NCBI RefSeq assembly: GCF_032397745.1
Contig: NZ_CP135921.1
Span: 1,240,001 to 1,304,000, forward strand
DNA: 64,000 nucleotides
Source of the DNA: Bradyrhizobium prioriisuperbiae
GTDB lineage: Bacteria; Pseudomonadota; Alphaproteobacteria; Rhizobiales; Xanthobacteraceae
Reading direction: 5' to 3'
The translations under genes were made by a program, and so were the position numbers. The notes under the pieces were generated by a model. The model saw only the letters and a program-made list of their open reading frames with translations. It was not told the DNA's origin and did not search any database. Within the stretch, counting starts at the first letter, position 1; each line of letters starts with the position of its first letter. This document shows, in pieces, positions 27,124 through 35,567 of this stretch.

Positions 27124-27969
27124 TCAGAATTGGACTTCGGCCGGAATATCGTCCGGCGACAGTCCGACGGCTTCGAAGCCCTTCAGCATCCATTCGCGGG
27201 TCTGGCCGAGGGAGCGGTTGTAGTCGGCCCAGGCGCTGAGGAAATCCTTGTAGCGGCGGTCGGTCTCGGCGCGGATGCCCATGTTGGTCGGCAGCGTCAG
27301 CAGCGGGCGCGGGATCGCCAGTTCGCCGAGATTGGGATTCTTCTTCAGTGTCGACACCGCGAGCACCGCCAGCGAGACGTTGCAGTCGGCGCGGCCGGTG
27401 GCGACAGCGAGGATCGCCTCGTCGCGGTTCTTGAACCCGAGGATGGTGGCCTTCGGGCAATAGCGACGCGCAATCATGTCGTGGGTGGAGCCGATATCGA
27501 TGGCGATCTTGACCTCGGGCTTATTGATTTCCGCCCAGGTCTGCGGCTTGGCGAAGCCTTTCTTGGTGATGACCGTGAAGGAGTGAACCAGGATCGGGGT
27601 GGAGAAATCGATCACCAATGCCCGCTCCGGCGTCGGGTTGACGGCGAAGGCGAGGTCGACCTTGTCGCCCTGCAGATCCAGGATCTGGTTGCCCCAGGTC
27701 GATTCCACCACCTCGACCTTGGCGCTCAGCTTCGATGCGATGTCATTGGCCATGTCGATGCAGGCACCGGACCATTGGCCACTGACGAGGTCCTTATGGA
27801 AATAGGGCTCCTGGCCGACGATCACGGCGACCCGCAGCACTCCGGTGCGCTTGATGCGATCCAGCGTCGACGCACCGGCCGCGGCCTGGGCGTTGGCCTT
27901 GTCCCGGGACGCGCCGGCCGCGATCGCGGCGCCGGCCAGTGCAACAGTCAGTGCATCTCTGCGATTCAT
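27124..27969 (-). CDS. Amino acid ABC transporter, periplasmic substrate-binding protein
   Basis: A 281-residue solute-binding protein of family 3. The ATG at 27969 gives a signal peptide (NRRDALTVALAGAAIAAGA ...) with an early Arg pair; an in-frame start at 28047 would put 26 extra residues before it. The mature part has LRVAVIVGQEPYFHKD, WSGACIDMANDIASKL and VDLAFAVNPTPERALVIDFS, the standard pattern of polar-amino-acid binders. The Arg of PERALVIDF usually contacts the substrate carboxylate. First gene of the importer operon, with the TRAP transporter genes upstream on the same strand. Confidence 0.95.
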   Translation of the reverse strand: MNRRDALTVALAGAAIAAGASRDKANAQAAAGASTLDRIKRTGVLRVAVIVGQEPYFHKDLVSGQWSGACIDMANDIASKLSAKVEVVESTWGNQILDLQGDKVDLAFAVNPTPERALVIDFSTPILVHSFTVITKKGFAKPQTWAEINKPEVKIAIDIGSTHDMIARRYCPKATILGFKNRDEAILAVATGRADCNVSLAVLAVSTLKKNPNLGELAIPRPLLTLPTNMGIRAETDRRYKDFLSAWADYNRSLGQTREWMLKGFEAVGLSPDDIPAEVQF

Positions 27970-28071
27970 CGTCTGAACCCTCTCTGAAAATATCCGCCCG
28001 GTCAGGGGCCGTCTCGATCGTCCGTGATCGGCCGCCGGCGCGGGCATGCGGGCCCGCGCCGGCGTGCCGCA

Positions 28072-29052
28072 TTACATCTTGCTGTAGCTGTCGATGATGG
28101 CCTGGCCCGGTGCGCCCGCCTTCTTGATCCAGTCGGCGGTCAGGGTTTCGCCGATCTTCTGCAGGCCGGCCTTGAGTTCCGGGCTTGGCGGCTGAACCTT
28201 CATCTTGTTCGCCCTGAGCTGGTCGACGTACCAGACCGCTTTTTCCTCGGCGAGTTTCCAGCCCCGCTCTTCCGCGACCGCCGCCGCCTTCAACACCGCG
28301 TCCTGCGTCGGCTTGTCGAGGGCATCGAACGCGGCCTTGTTGACGAATGTCAGGTTCTTCGGAATCCAGGCCTGGGTGTCGTAATAGTGGGTCATCGTCT
28401 CCCACACCTTGCTGTCGTAGCCGGTGGAGCCCGAGGTCATGAAAGCGTTGACAACGCCGGTCGCGAGCGCCTGCGGAAGCTCCGCGGCCTGGATGGTGAC
28501 CGGCTGCGCGCCGACCAGATCGGCGATGCGCGCGGTGCCGACATTGTAGGCGCGCCATTTCAGGCCCTTCATGTCGGCCACCGTGTTGATGTCCTGCTTG
28601 GCATAGATGCCCTGCGGGCCCCACGGCACCGCGAACAGCAGCATGATGCCCTGCGCGGCGAGCTTCCTGGTGACGGCTTCTTTCGAGGCCTGCCACAGCT
28701 TCTTCGCGCTGGGATAGCTGTTGGCGACGAACGGCACCACGTCGATGCCAAAAATCGGATCCTCGTTCTCGTGCAGCGAGATCAGCACTTCGCCGGCCTG
28801 TGCCTGCCCGGTCTGCACGGCGCGCTTGATCTCCGGCGCCTTGAACAGCGATGCCGCCGGATGCACGGTGATCTGCAGCTTGTCGCCGGTCGCCGTCTGC
28901 ACGTCCTTTGCGAACGCCATCAGGTTCACGGTGTGCGGATTGTCCAGCGGATAAGCCGCCGGCAAATTCCACTTGGTCTGCGCCGCCGCCGGCAAGACCA
29001 GTGCAGCGCTCAGCGCTGCCCCCGCGGCGAATGGCTTGATCCAGTGTCTCAT
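28072..29052 (-). CDS. dctP: TRAP transporter substrate-binding protein (DctP family)
   Basis: A 326-residue periplasmic protein starting at the ATG at 29052, directly after GGAGGAGAGCG. The signal peptide is RHWIKPFAAGAALSAALVLPAAAQ. Typical DctP segments are VADMKGLKWRAYN (near residue 165) and GVVNAFMTSGSTGYDSKVWE (shown in part), where the conserved Arg of KWR binds the substrate carboxylate. The Ala/Gly-rich region from 29053 upward in the same frame belongs to dctM in another frame. It delivers an organic or amino acid to the DctQM membrane unit. Confidence 0.94.
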   Translation of the reverse strand: MRHWIKPFAAGAALSAALVLPAAAQTKWNLPAAYPLDNPHTVNLMAFAKDVQTATGDKLQITVHPAASLFKAPEIKRAVQTGQAQAGEVLISLHENEDPIFGIDVVPFVANSYPSAKKLWQASKEAVTRKLAAQGIMLLFAVPWGPQGIYAKQDINTVADMKGLKWRAYNVGTARIADLVGAQPVTIQAAELPQALATGVVNAFMTSGSTGYDSKVWETMTHYYDTQAWIPKNLTFVNKAAFDALDKPTQDAVLKAAAVAEERGWKLAEEKAVWYVDQLRANKMKVQPPSPELKAGLQKIGETLTADWIKKAGAPGQAIIDSYSKM

Positions 29053-29078
29053 CGCTCTCCTCCTCCGTTTTTGTGAGC

Positions 29079-30386
29079 CTAGCCCGGAAATGCCCATTGC
29101 GGCAGAACCATTACAATCGAGGGGAACACCGTGATGATGGCGACCGCAGCGACCAGCAGGAAGAAGAACGGCAACGCGGCCAGCGCGACCGTGTTGGAAT
29201 CCTTCCCGCTCATGGTTTGCAGCACGAACAGATTGAAGCCGACCGGCGGCGAAACCTCGGCCATTTCCACCACCAGCACCAGGAAGATGCCGAACCACAC
29301 CGGATCGAAGCCGGCCTGCCGGACCATCGGGATGACGATCGCGGTCGTCAGCACGATCATCGAAATGCCGTCGAGCGCGGTGCCGAGAATGATGTACATC
29401 ACGGTCAGCGCCGCGATCAGCGCGTAGGACGACAGATGCAGGCTGTCGACCCAGACCGCGAGTTCGCGCGGAATGCCGGTGTAGCCCATCGAGGTCGACA
29501 TGTAGGACGCCCCCGCGAGGATCAGCATGATCATGCAATTGACCCGCGTCGCGCCCATCACGCTCGCCCAGAACGCCTCCCAGGTCAGCGCCTTGTGCCA
29601 CCATGCGATGGCCAGCGATCCGAGCACGCCCCAGGCCGCGCATTCGGTGGCGGTGGACCAGCCCGTGAGCAGCGCGACGAACACCAGAGTGATGAGCAGC
29701 ATCAATGGAATGAGCTGCTTCGACTCTTTCAGTTTCTCTGAAAACGTCATCGACGGCTCGGGCGGCGGCGAGCGCTCTGGATGCAGCATCGACCAGCCGG
29801 CGATGTAACCGGAGTACAGCACCATCACCAGCAGGCCCGGCAGGAAGCCGGCGAGGAACACCTGGATGATCGAAACGTTGGCGGCCACCGCATAGACCAC
29901 CATGGTGATCGACGGCGGAATCAAAATGCCGAGCGTGCCGGCGCCCGCGAGCGAGCCCAGGCTGACGGTCTCGTCATAGCCGCGCTTCTTCAGTTCCGGC
30001 AGCGCAATCTTGGCCACGGTGGCGCAGGTCGCGGCCGACGAGCCCGAGACCGAGCCGAACACGCCGCAGGCCAGCACATTGACGTGCAGCAAACGCCCGG
30101 GAATCCAGTTGAGCCACGGCGCGAGCCCGCGGAACATCTCGTCGGACAGTTTGGTGCGAAACAGGATCTCGCCCATCCAGATGAACAGCGGCAGCGCGGC
30201 CAGCTCCCACGACGCGCTGTTGCCCCACACTTTCGTGGCCAGCACCGGCCCGGCGGGAATGTTGCCGCCGACAAACTGCATGCCGACATAGCCGGTGGCC
30301 AGGAGCGCGATGCCGATCCAGACGCCCCCCGCCAGCAGGGCGAACAGCAGGATGAGCAGGAGTCCGGAGATCTCGAGCAGCAGCAT
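29079..30386 (-). CDS. dctM: TRAP transporter large permease (DctM)
   Basis: A 435-residue membrane protein with about 12 helices, the ion-coupled transport subunit. The start MLLLEISGLLLILL at 30386 overlaps the dctQ stop by one base (TGATG), so the two are translationally coupled. Conserved DctM segments: LPLFIWMGEIL, HVNVLACGVFGSVSGSSAATCATVA (given in parts), AGTLGILIPPSI and SPPVGFNLFVLQ. Works with DctQ and the DctP protein encoded 26 bases downstream. High likelihood that Na+ or H+ drives uptake, as in other TRAP systems. Confidence 0.95.
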   Translation of the reverse strand: MLLLEISGLLLILLFALLAGGVWIGIALLATGYVGMQFVGGNIPAGPVLATKVWGNSASWELAALPLFIWMGEILFRTKLSDEMFRGLAPWLNWIPGRLLHVNVLACGVFGSVSGSSAATCATVAKIALPELKKRGYDETVSLGSLAGAGTLGILIPPSITMVVYAVAANVSIIQVFLAGFLPGLLVMVLYSGYIAGWSMLHPERSPPPEPSMTFSEKLKESKQLIPLMLLITLVFVALLTGWSTATECAAWGVLGSLAIAWWHKALTWEAFWASVMGATRVNCMIMLILAGASYMSTSMGYTGIPRELAVWVDSLHLSSYALIAALTVMYIILGTALDGISMIVLTTAIVIPMVRQAGFDPVWFGIFLVLVVEMAEVSPPVGFNLFVLQTMSGKDSNTVALAALPFFFLLVAAVAIITVFPSIVMVLPQWAFPG

Positions 30387-30973
30387 CAGACGGCGCTCTG
30401 GATCGCACGTTCGACGGCTTCCTCGGCCGTTTGCGGCGGCGGCTTCTCGAAGTGCGTGGCGTTGCCGCGGAGCACATGAACGAGTTCGTCGACAAACGCG
30501 ATGGTGAGGATCACGAGACCGCCGGCATAACCAAGCTGCGGAATCCAGAGCGGGATCGCCAGCACACCCTGGGCCATGTCGTTGAAGCGGTAGGAATCGT
30601 AGGTCATCTGCACCGCATAGACGGTGAAGAAGCCGATGAAGCCGAGCCCGATCACCAGCGACAGCACCTCGAACCACCAGCGGGTGCGCCCCTTGAAGCG
30701 ATCGATCAGCAGACCGACGCGGATCATCTCGCCGGAGCGGAAGGTGTGGGCGAGGCCAAGGAACGCAGTCGCTGCCATGCACCAGGCGATCAGTTCGTCG
30801 CCGGCCGGAATGTTGAGACCCAGCGGCCGTCCCGCCGACAGCAGCAGCATCAGGACAAAGATGGCCACCACGAACAGGCCGGCGAGATAGCCGGCCCCAA
30901 GATACAAACGGTCAAGACAGGTGCGGAGCATGGATGAAGCGCTCGGTTGCCGGGAGACGTTCAAGGGAGCCAC
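30386..30973 (-). CDS. dctQ: TRAP transporter small permease (DctQ)
   Basis: A 195-residue protein with four membrane helices (AGYLAGLFVVAIFVLMLLL, DELIAWCMAATAFLGLA, VLSLVIGLGFIGFFTVYAV and LGYAGGLVILTIAFVDEL). The motif around residues 78-90 (TFRSGEMIRVGLL) is the conserved DctQ loop. An ATG at 30931 (MLRTCLDRLY) would remove 14 residues and is a good alternative start. It is the first gene of the TRAP operon. The divergent promoter region 30974-31319 separates it from the catabolic operon on the plus strand. Confidence 0.92.
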   Translation of the reverse strand: MAPLNVSRQPSASSMLRTCLDRLYLGAGYLAGLFVVAIFVLMLLLSAGRPLGLNIPAGDELIAWCMAATAFLGLAHTFRSGEMIRVGLLIDRFKGRTRWWFEVLSLVIGLGFIGFFTVYAVQMTYDSYRFNDMAQGVLAIPLWIPQLGYAGGLVILTIAFVDELVHVLRGNATHFEKPPPQTAEEAVERAIQSAV

Positions 30974-31092
30974 GCCGGCACGATCATCCGCACAATGGCC
31001 TGCAGGCTGAAAATATCCCTGCGTGACATGGCTTGGACCCCCTGCTGCCGGTCTCCCCGACGGCTCGATCGCCGGGTCTGATCAAACTATTT

Positions 31093-31235
31093 CTGTATTC
31101 AGGATAAAATGCAACATGGTATTTTGAAAAGCTGTCCATTTATGCATCAGCCTCTCCCCGAGCCTAACTTCTCGGCAAGCGCAGTCAATGTCTCATGAAA
31201 TCAGGGCTTGCAAAACGAATTCAACTCTGAATACA
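31093..31235. promoter_or_regulatory. Divergent control region with inverted TGTATTCAG sites
   Basis: CTGTATTCAG at 31093-31102 and CTGAATACA at 31227-31235 are the same nine-base word in opposite orientation, about 125 bases apart, between dctQ and the 2-hydroxyacid dehydrogenase gene. A further ACTCTGAA word follows at 31237. The surrounding DNA is AT-rich. The GntR regulator encoded at the end of the plus-strand operon is the obvious candidate to bind here and control both directions; that is inference. Confidence 0.45.
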
Positions 31236-31319
31236 ACTCTGAACGCAGAATGGCGCGCCCCTTCCGGCCCGCCCGGAAGCCTACCCCTTCTGCTGCCTGA
31301 AGATACAAGGAGAAGCCCT

Positions 31320-32237
31320 TTGCGCGCGCTGTTCGTCGATGCCAACGACACCCTGGCCGCGGTCACCGACAAACTGTTGGTGTCTGCGAAGCTGCCGGTC
31401 ACCATCAACCGTGACCCCGGCGTGAAGCCCGAAGCCCTCCCCGGCCTGCTCGACGGCGTCGAGATCGCGATTGTCGACCACACCGCGGTGCCGACCGCGA
31501 TCGCCGCGCAGTGCAAGAGCCTGAAGCATGTGGTGTTCCTCGGCACCGGCGCGCGCAGCTATATGAATCCGGAAGAGCTCGAAGGCCATGGCATCGCCGT
31601 GCACACCATCAAGGGTTATGGCGACACCGCGGTGGCCGAGTGCGCCATCGCGCTGATGTGGGCCTCCGCCAAGGGGTTTGCGGTGATGGACCGCGGCATG
31701 CGCGCCGGCAACTGGCTGCGCTCCGACGGCATGCAGCTCACCGGCAAGACGCTCGGCCTGATCGGCTTTGGCGGCATCGCCGCGGAAGCGGCGCGTCTCG
31801 CGCTCGGTTGCGGCATGAAGGTGCTGGCCTGGAACCGGACGCCGAAAACCCATCCCGGCGTGGAGTTCGTCTCGCTGGAGCGGCTGCTGGCCGAGAGCCA
31901 CGTGGTCTCGCTGCATCTTTTGCTCAACGACGACACCAAGAATTTCCTGTCGCGTGAACGCATCCAGGCGATGCGTCCCGGCGCCATCCTGATCAACACC
32001 GCGCGCGGCGCCGTGGTGGACGAGGATGCAATGATCGAGGCGCTGCGCTCGGGCCACCTTTCCCACGCCGGCCTCGACGTATTCACCATCGAGCCGCTGC
32101 CGGCCAACCATGTGCTGGCCACGCTGCCAAATGTCACGCTGTCGGCGCACTCGGCGTTCCGCACCCCCGAGGCCAGCGACAACCTGATCGGGGCGGCGCT
32201 CGATCACTGCCGCCGCATCATCACGACCGGCCGCTGA
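31320..32237 (+). CDS. D-2-hydroxyacid dehydrogenase (NAD(P)-dependent)
   Basis: The frame is open from 31188, but the family's N-terminus (LRALFVDANDTL) begins at a TTG at 31320, which has AAGGAG at 31307-31312 with seven bases spacing; this gives 305 residues. The NAD-binding motif LGLIGFGGIAAEAARLA is near residue 143-158. The catalytic Arg is in INTARGAVVDE, the Glu lies around the LDVFTIEPLP segment, and the His is in LSAHSAFRT. These enzymes interconvert 2-oxo and 2-hydroxy acids. It is the first gene of a seven-gene operon and is divergent from the TRAP transporter. Confidence 0.92.
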   Translation: MRALFVDANDTLAAVTDKLLVSAKLPVTINRDPGVKPEALPGLLDGVEIAIVDHTAVPTAIAAQCKSLKHVVFLGTGARSYMNPEELEGHGIAVHTIKGYGDTAVAECAIALMWASAKGFAVMDRGMRAGNWLRSDGMQLTGKTLGLIGFGGIAAEAARLALGCGMKVLAWNRTPKTHPGVEFVSLERLLAESHVVSLHLLLNDDTKNFLSRERIQAMRPGAILINTARGAVVDEDAMIEALRSGHLSHAGLDVFTIEPLPANHVLATLPNVTLSAHSAFRTPEASDNLIGAALDHCRRIITTGR

Positions 32238-32273
32238 TCCGCAGCCGCAATCTGGAAATTGGAAGGACACGAC

Positions 32274-32624
32274 ATGTCTGAGATCGTTCGCATCGACCAG
32301 AACACCCGGCGCAGCCGCGCCAGTGTGTTTGGCGACCTGGTTTTCCTCGCCGGCCAGGTGGCCGACGACAAGGCCGGTGACATCACCCAGCAGACCCGCG
32401 AGGCCCTGGCCAAAGTGGACGACATGCTGGCGCGCGCCGGCACCGACAAATCGCGCCTGCTCAGCGTGCAGGTCTGGCTGCGAACCATGGATGACTTCGA
32501 TGCCATGAACGCAGTCTACGACGCCTGGGTGGTGCAGGGACAAACGCCATGCCGCGCCTGCGGCAAGGTCGAGCTCGCCGATCCCCGCTTCCTCATCGAA
32601 GTCATCGCCATCGCCGCGCGCTGA
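32274..32624 (+). CDS. RidA family protein (enamine/imine deaminase)
   Basis: A 116-residue YjgF/YER057c/UK114 member. The ATG at 32274 follows GGAAGGAC. The conserved Arg (CRACGKVELAD) that orients the substrate carboxylate and the C-terminal FLIEVIAIAA are present. RidA proteins hydrolyse reactive imines made by PLP enzymes or amino acid oxidases, which fits the aminotransferase and the FAD oxidoreductase encoded just downstream. Spacing to the dehydrogenase gene is 36 bases. Confidence 0.94.
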   Translation: MSEIVRIDQNTRRSRASVFGDLVFLAGQVADDKAGDITQQTREALAKVDDMLARAGTDKSRLLSVQVWLRTMDDFDAMNAVYDAWVVQGQTPCRACGKVELADPRFLIEVIAIAAR

Positions 32625-32673
32625 TCGCGTAGCGCCTTGCTGAATCCTGCCCGTTCGGACGACGAGGACGCCC

Positions 32674-33903
32674 TTGACCCTCATGGCTTCGCCAGCAACT
32701 GGCTTCCGGTCCGCCCGCCGCATCAGTGCCATCGGCGTCTCCGAAATTCTCAAGATCGGCGCCATCGCCAACCGGCTGAAACGCGAGGGACGCCCGGTGA
32801 TCCTGCTCGGCGCCGGCGAGCCTGACTTCGACACACCCGACCACGTGAAGGCCGCTGCGGAACAAGCCATCCGCGCCGGCCAGACCAAATACACCATCCT
32901 CGACGGCTCCCCCGAGCTGAAGACGGCGATCGCCGAGAAATTCCGCCGCGACAACGGTCTCGATTACGCGGCCAACGAAATCACCGCCGGCACCGGTGCG
33001 AAACAAGTGATCCACAACGCTTTCATGGCGACACTCGATCCCGGTGACGAGGTCATCCTCGCCGCACCGTACTGGACCAGCTATGCCGACATGGTGCTGA
33101 TCGCCGATGGCACGCCGGTGAACGTGACATGCACGGAGGCCAACGGTTTCCGGCTGGACGCCGCGGACTTTGAGCGCGCGATCACCCCGCGCACGCGCTG
33201 GCTGCTGCTGAACTCGCCATCCAATCCCACGGGATCGGCCTATTCGGAAGCGCATCTGCGGCCCATTCTCGAGGTGCTGAAGCGCCATCCCCATGTCTGG
33301 CTGATCGCCGACGACATCTATGAGCACCTGATCTACGACGACATGCCGTTCGTCACCGCCGCCCAGCTCGAGCCCAGCCTCAAGAGTCGCACCCTCACCG
33401 TCAACGGCGTCTCCAAGGCCTACGCCATGACCGGCTGGCGTGTCGGTTATGGCGGCGGGCCGCGCGAGCTAATCTCTGCGATGGCGGTGGTGCAGAGCCA
33501 GAGCACCACCAACCCCTCCTCGATCAGCCAGGCGGCCGCGATCGCCGCCTTGAGCGGGCCGCAGGATGGCCTGATCGAACGGCGCCGCGCCTTCCAGCGC
33601 CGGCGAGACCTGGTGGTCGACGCGCTGAACGCTATCGACGGCATTGTCTGCCGCCGGCCCGAGGGCGCGTTCTACACCTATGCAAGCTGCGCCGGGCTGC
33701 TCGGCCGAAAAACCCCTGACGGCACGATCATCAACAGCGACAGCGACTTCTGCCGCTATCTGCTGGAGCGGCACGACGTCGCCGTGGTGCCCGGCAGCTG
33801 CTTCGGCCTTGCACCTTATATCCGCCTGTCCTACGCCGCTTCCGAACAAAACTTGAGCGAAGCCACCCGACGCATCGCCAACGCCTGCAAGGAGCTGTCA
33901 TGA
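32674..33903 (+). CDS. PLP-dependent aminotransferase (class I/II, AspC-like)
   Basis: A 409-residue fold-type I aminotransferase. SAIGVSEILKIGAIAN, LGAGEPDFDTPDHVK and NSPSNPTGSAYS are standard subgroup I-alpha motifs. The PLP Lys is in VSKAYAMTGWR (near residue 248), and the C-terminal Arg for the alpha-carboxylate is in IRLSYA. The TTG at 32674 is six bases from GAGG; an ATG at 32683 is the alternative. The stop codon overlaps the next start (ATGA). Likely substrates are acidic or aromatic amino acids, not determinable here. Confidence 0.93.
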   Translation: MTLMASPATGFRSARRISAIGVSEILKIGAIANRLKREGRPVILLGAGEPDFDTPDHVKAAAEQAIRAGQTKYTILDGSPELKTAIAEKFRRDNGLDYAANEITAGTGAKQVIHNAFMATLDPGDEVILAAPYWTSYADMVLIADGTPVNVTCTEANGFRLDAADFERAITPRTRWLLLNSPSNPTGSAYSEAHLRPILEVLKRHPHVWLIADDIYEHLIYDDMPFVTAAQLEPSLKSRTLTVNGVSKAYAMTGWRVGYGGGPRELISAMAVVQSQSTTNPSSISQAAAIAALSGPQDGLIERRRAFQRRRDLVVDALNAIDGIVCRRPEGAFYTYASCAGLLGRKTPDGTIINSDSDFCRYLLERHDVAVVPGSCFGLAPYIRLSYAASEQNLSEATRRIANACKELS

Positions 33904-35567
33904 GCACGACCAAGAGCAATACCCGCACCGGCGGCCAGATCCTGATCGACCAGCTCGTCGCCCAGGGTGTCGAGCGGGTGACCTGCGTGCCCGGCGAGAG
34001 CTATCTCGCCGCGCTGGATGCGCTGCACGACACCTCCATCGATGTGATGATCTGCCGCGCCGAAGGCGGCGCGGCGATGATGGCGGAAGCCTATGGCAAG
34101 CTGACCGGGCGCCCCGGCATCTGTTTCGTCACCCGCGGCCCCGGCGCCACCAATGCCAGCCACGGCGTGCATATCGCGATGCAGGATTCGACCCCGATGA
34201 TCCTGTTCGTCGGCCAGGTCGACACCGCGATGCGCGAGCGCGAAGCGTTCCAGGAGCTCGACTACCGGGCGGTGTTCGGCAGCATGGCGAAATGGGTGGT
34301 CGAGATCGACCAGCCCGACCGCATTCCCGAACTGGTGGCCCGCGCCTTCCGCGTCGCCATGCAGGGTCGGCCCGGCCCCGTGGTGATCGCGCTGCCGGAA
34401 AACATGCTGACCGAGAGCGCCGCTGTCGCCGACGCGCCGCGGGTGGAGCCGGCGGTGAGCTGGCCCGCGCCCTCCGACGTCGAGCGCCTCGGCGCACTGC
34501 TGGCGAAAGCCAAGGCGCCGATCGTGGTGCTCGGCGGCTCGGGCTGGAATGCGGAGGCCACCGCCGCCATCGCGCGCTTTGCCGAACGTTTCGACCTGCC
34601 AGTCGCGACCTCGTTCCGCCGCGCCTCGCTGTTCGACGCCGATCATTCGCATTATGCCGGCGACGTCGGCATCGGTCCGGATCCGCGGCTGAAGGCCCGG
34701 GTCACCGGCGCCGACCTGATTCTCCTGATCGGCGGCCGGTTGTCGGAGATGCCGTCCTCGTCCTACACCCTGCTCGACATTCCGGTGCCGGCGCAGAAGC
34801 TCGTGCATGTGCATTCGGGCGCCGAGGAATTGGGACGCGTCTATCAGCCGGAGCTGGCCATTCAGGCCAGCCCGATTGCCTTCGCCGGGGCGCTCGACAC
34901 GCTGAAGCCCACGGCCAAGCCGGCTTGGGCCGGTGAAGCGGCCAAGGCGCATGCCGACTATATCGACTGGACCCAGACGCCGCGCGAACTGCCGGGCGCG
35001 TTCCAGTACGGCCAGGTGATGACCTGGCTGCGCGACCGGTTGCCGAAGGATGCCATCGTCTGCAACGGCGCAGGCAATTATGCCGGATGGATTCACCGCC
35101 ATCATCGTTTCCACAGCTTTGCCGCCCAGCTTGCGCCGACCTCCGGCTCGATGGGTTATGGCGTGCCGGCCGCGGTGCTCGCCAAACGGCAACATCCGGA
35201 TCGCGTGGTGGTCGCATTCGCCGGCGACGGCTGCTTCCTGATGAACGGCCAGGAGTTCGCCACCGCCGTACAATACGACGCGCCGCTCATCGTGATCGTG
35301 GTCGACAACGCGCAGTACGGCACCATCCGCATGCACCAGGAGCGCGATTATCCCGGACGCGTGGTTGGAACGCAGCTGAAGAATCCCGACTTCGCAGCCT
35401 ATGCCAAGGCGTTCGGCGGCCATGGCGAAAAGGTCGAGCGCACCGAGGAGTTCGCGCCGGCGTTCGAGCGCGCGCTCGCTTCGGGCAAACCGGCAATCCT
35501 GCATTGCTTCCTCGATCCGCGCGCGCAATCGGTCGGCAAGGATTTCGTGCCGCGCGACAAGGCCTGA
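33900..35567 (+). CDS. Thiamine diphosphate-dependent enzyme (acetolactate synthase-like)
   Basis: A 555-residue protein with the three-domain layout of the pyruvate decarboxylase/acetolactate synthase family. VPGESYLAALDAL is in the N-terminal domain. The activating Glu is residue 55 (CRAEGGAAMMAEAYG). The ThDP-binding motif runs from AGDGCFLMNGQEF (near 440) to VVDNAQYG. In catabolic clusters such enzymes decarboxylate or ligate a 2-oxo acid; true acetolactate synthase would normally have an ilvN partner, which is absent. It overlaps the aminotransferase gene (ATGA) and the FAD gene (TGATG), showing tight coupling. Confidence 0.93.
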   Translation: MSTTKSNTRTGGQILIDQLVAQGVERVTCVPGESYLAALDALHDTSIDVMICRAEGGAAMMAEAYGKLTGRPGICFVTRGPGATNASHGVHIAMQDSTPMILFVGQVDTAMREREAFQELDYRAVFGSMAKWVVEIDQPDRIPELVARAFRVAMQGRPGPVVIALPENMLTESAAVADAPRVEPAVSWPAPSDVERLGALLAKAKAPIVVLGGSGWNAEATAAIARFAERFDLPVATSFRRASLFDADHSHYAGDVGIGPDPRLKARVTGADLILLIGGRLSEMPSSSYTLLDIPVPAQKLVHVHSGAEELGRVYQPELAIQASPIAFAGALDTLKPTAKPAWAGEAAKAHADYIDWTQTPRELPGAFQYGQVMTWLRDRLPKDAIVCNGAGNYAGWIHRHHRFHSFAAQLAPTSGSMGYGVPAAVLAKRQHPDRVVVAFAGDGCFLMNGQEFATAVQYDAPLIVIVVDNAQYGTIRMHQERDYPGRVVGTQLKNPDFAAYAKAFGGHGEKVERTEEFAPAFERALASGKPAILHCFLDPRAQSVGKDFVPRDKA

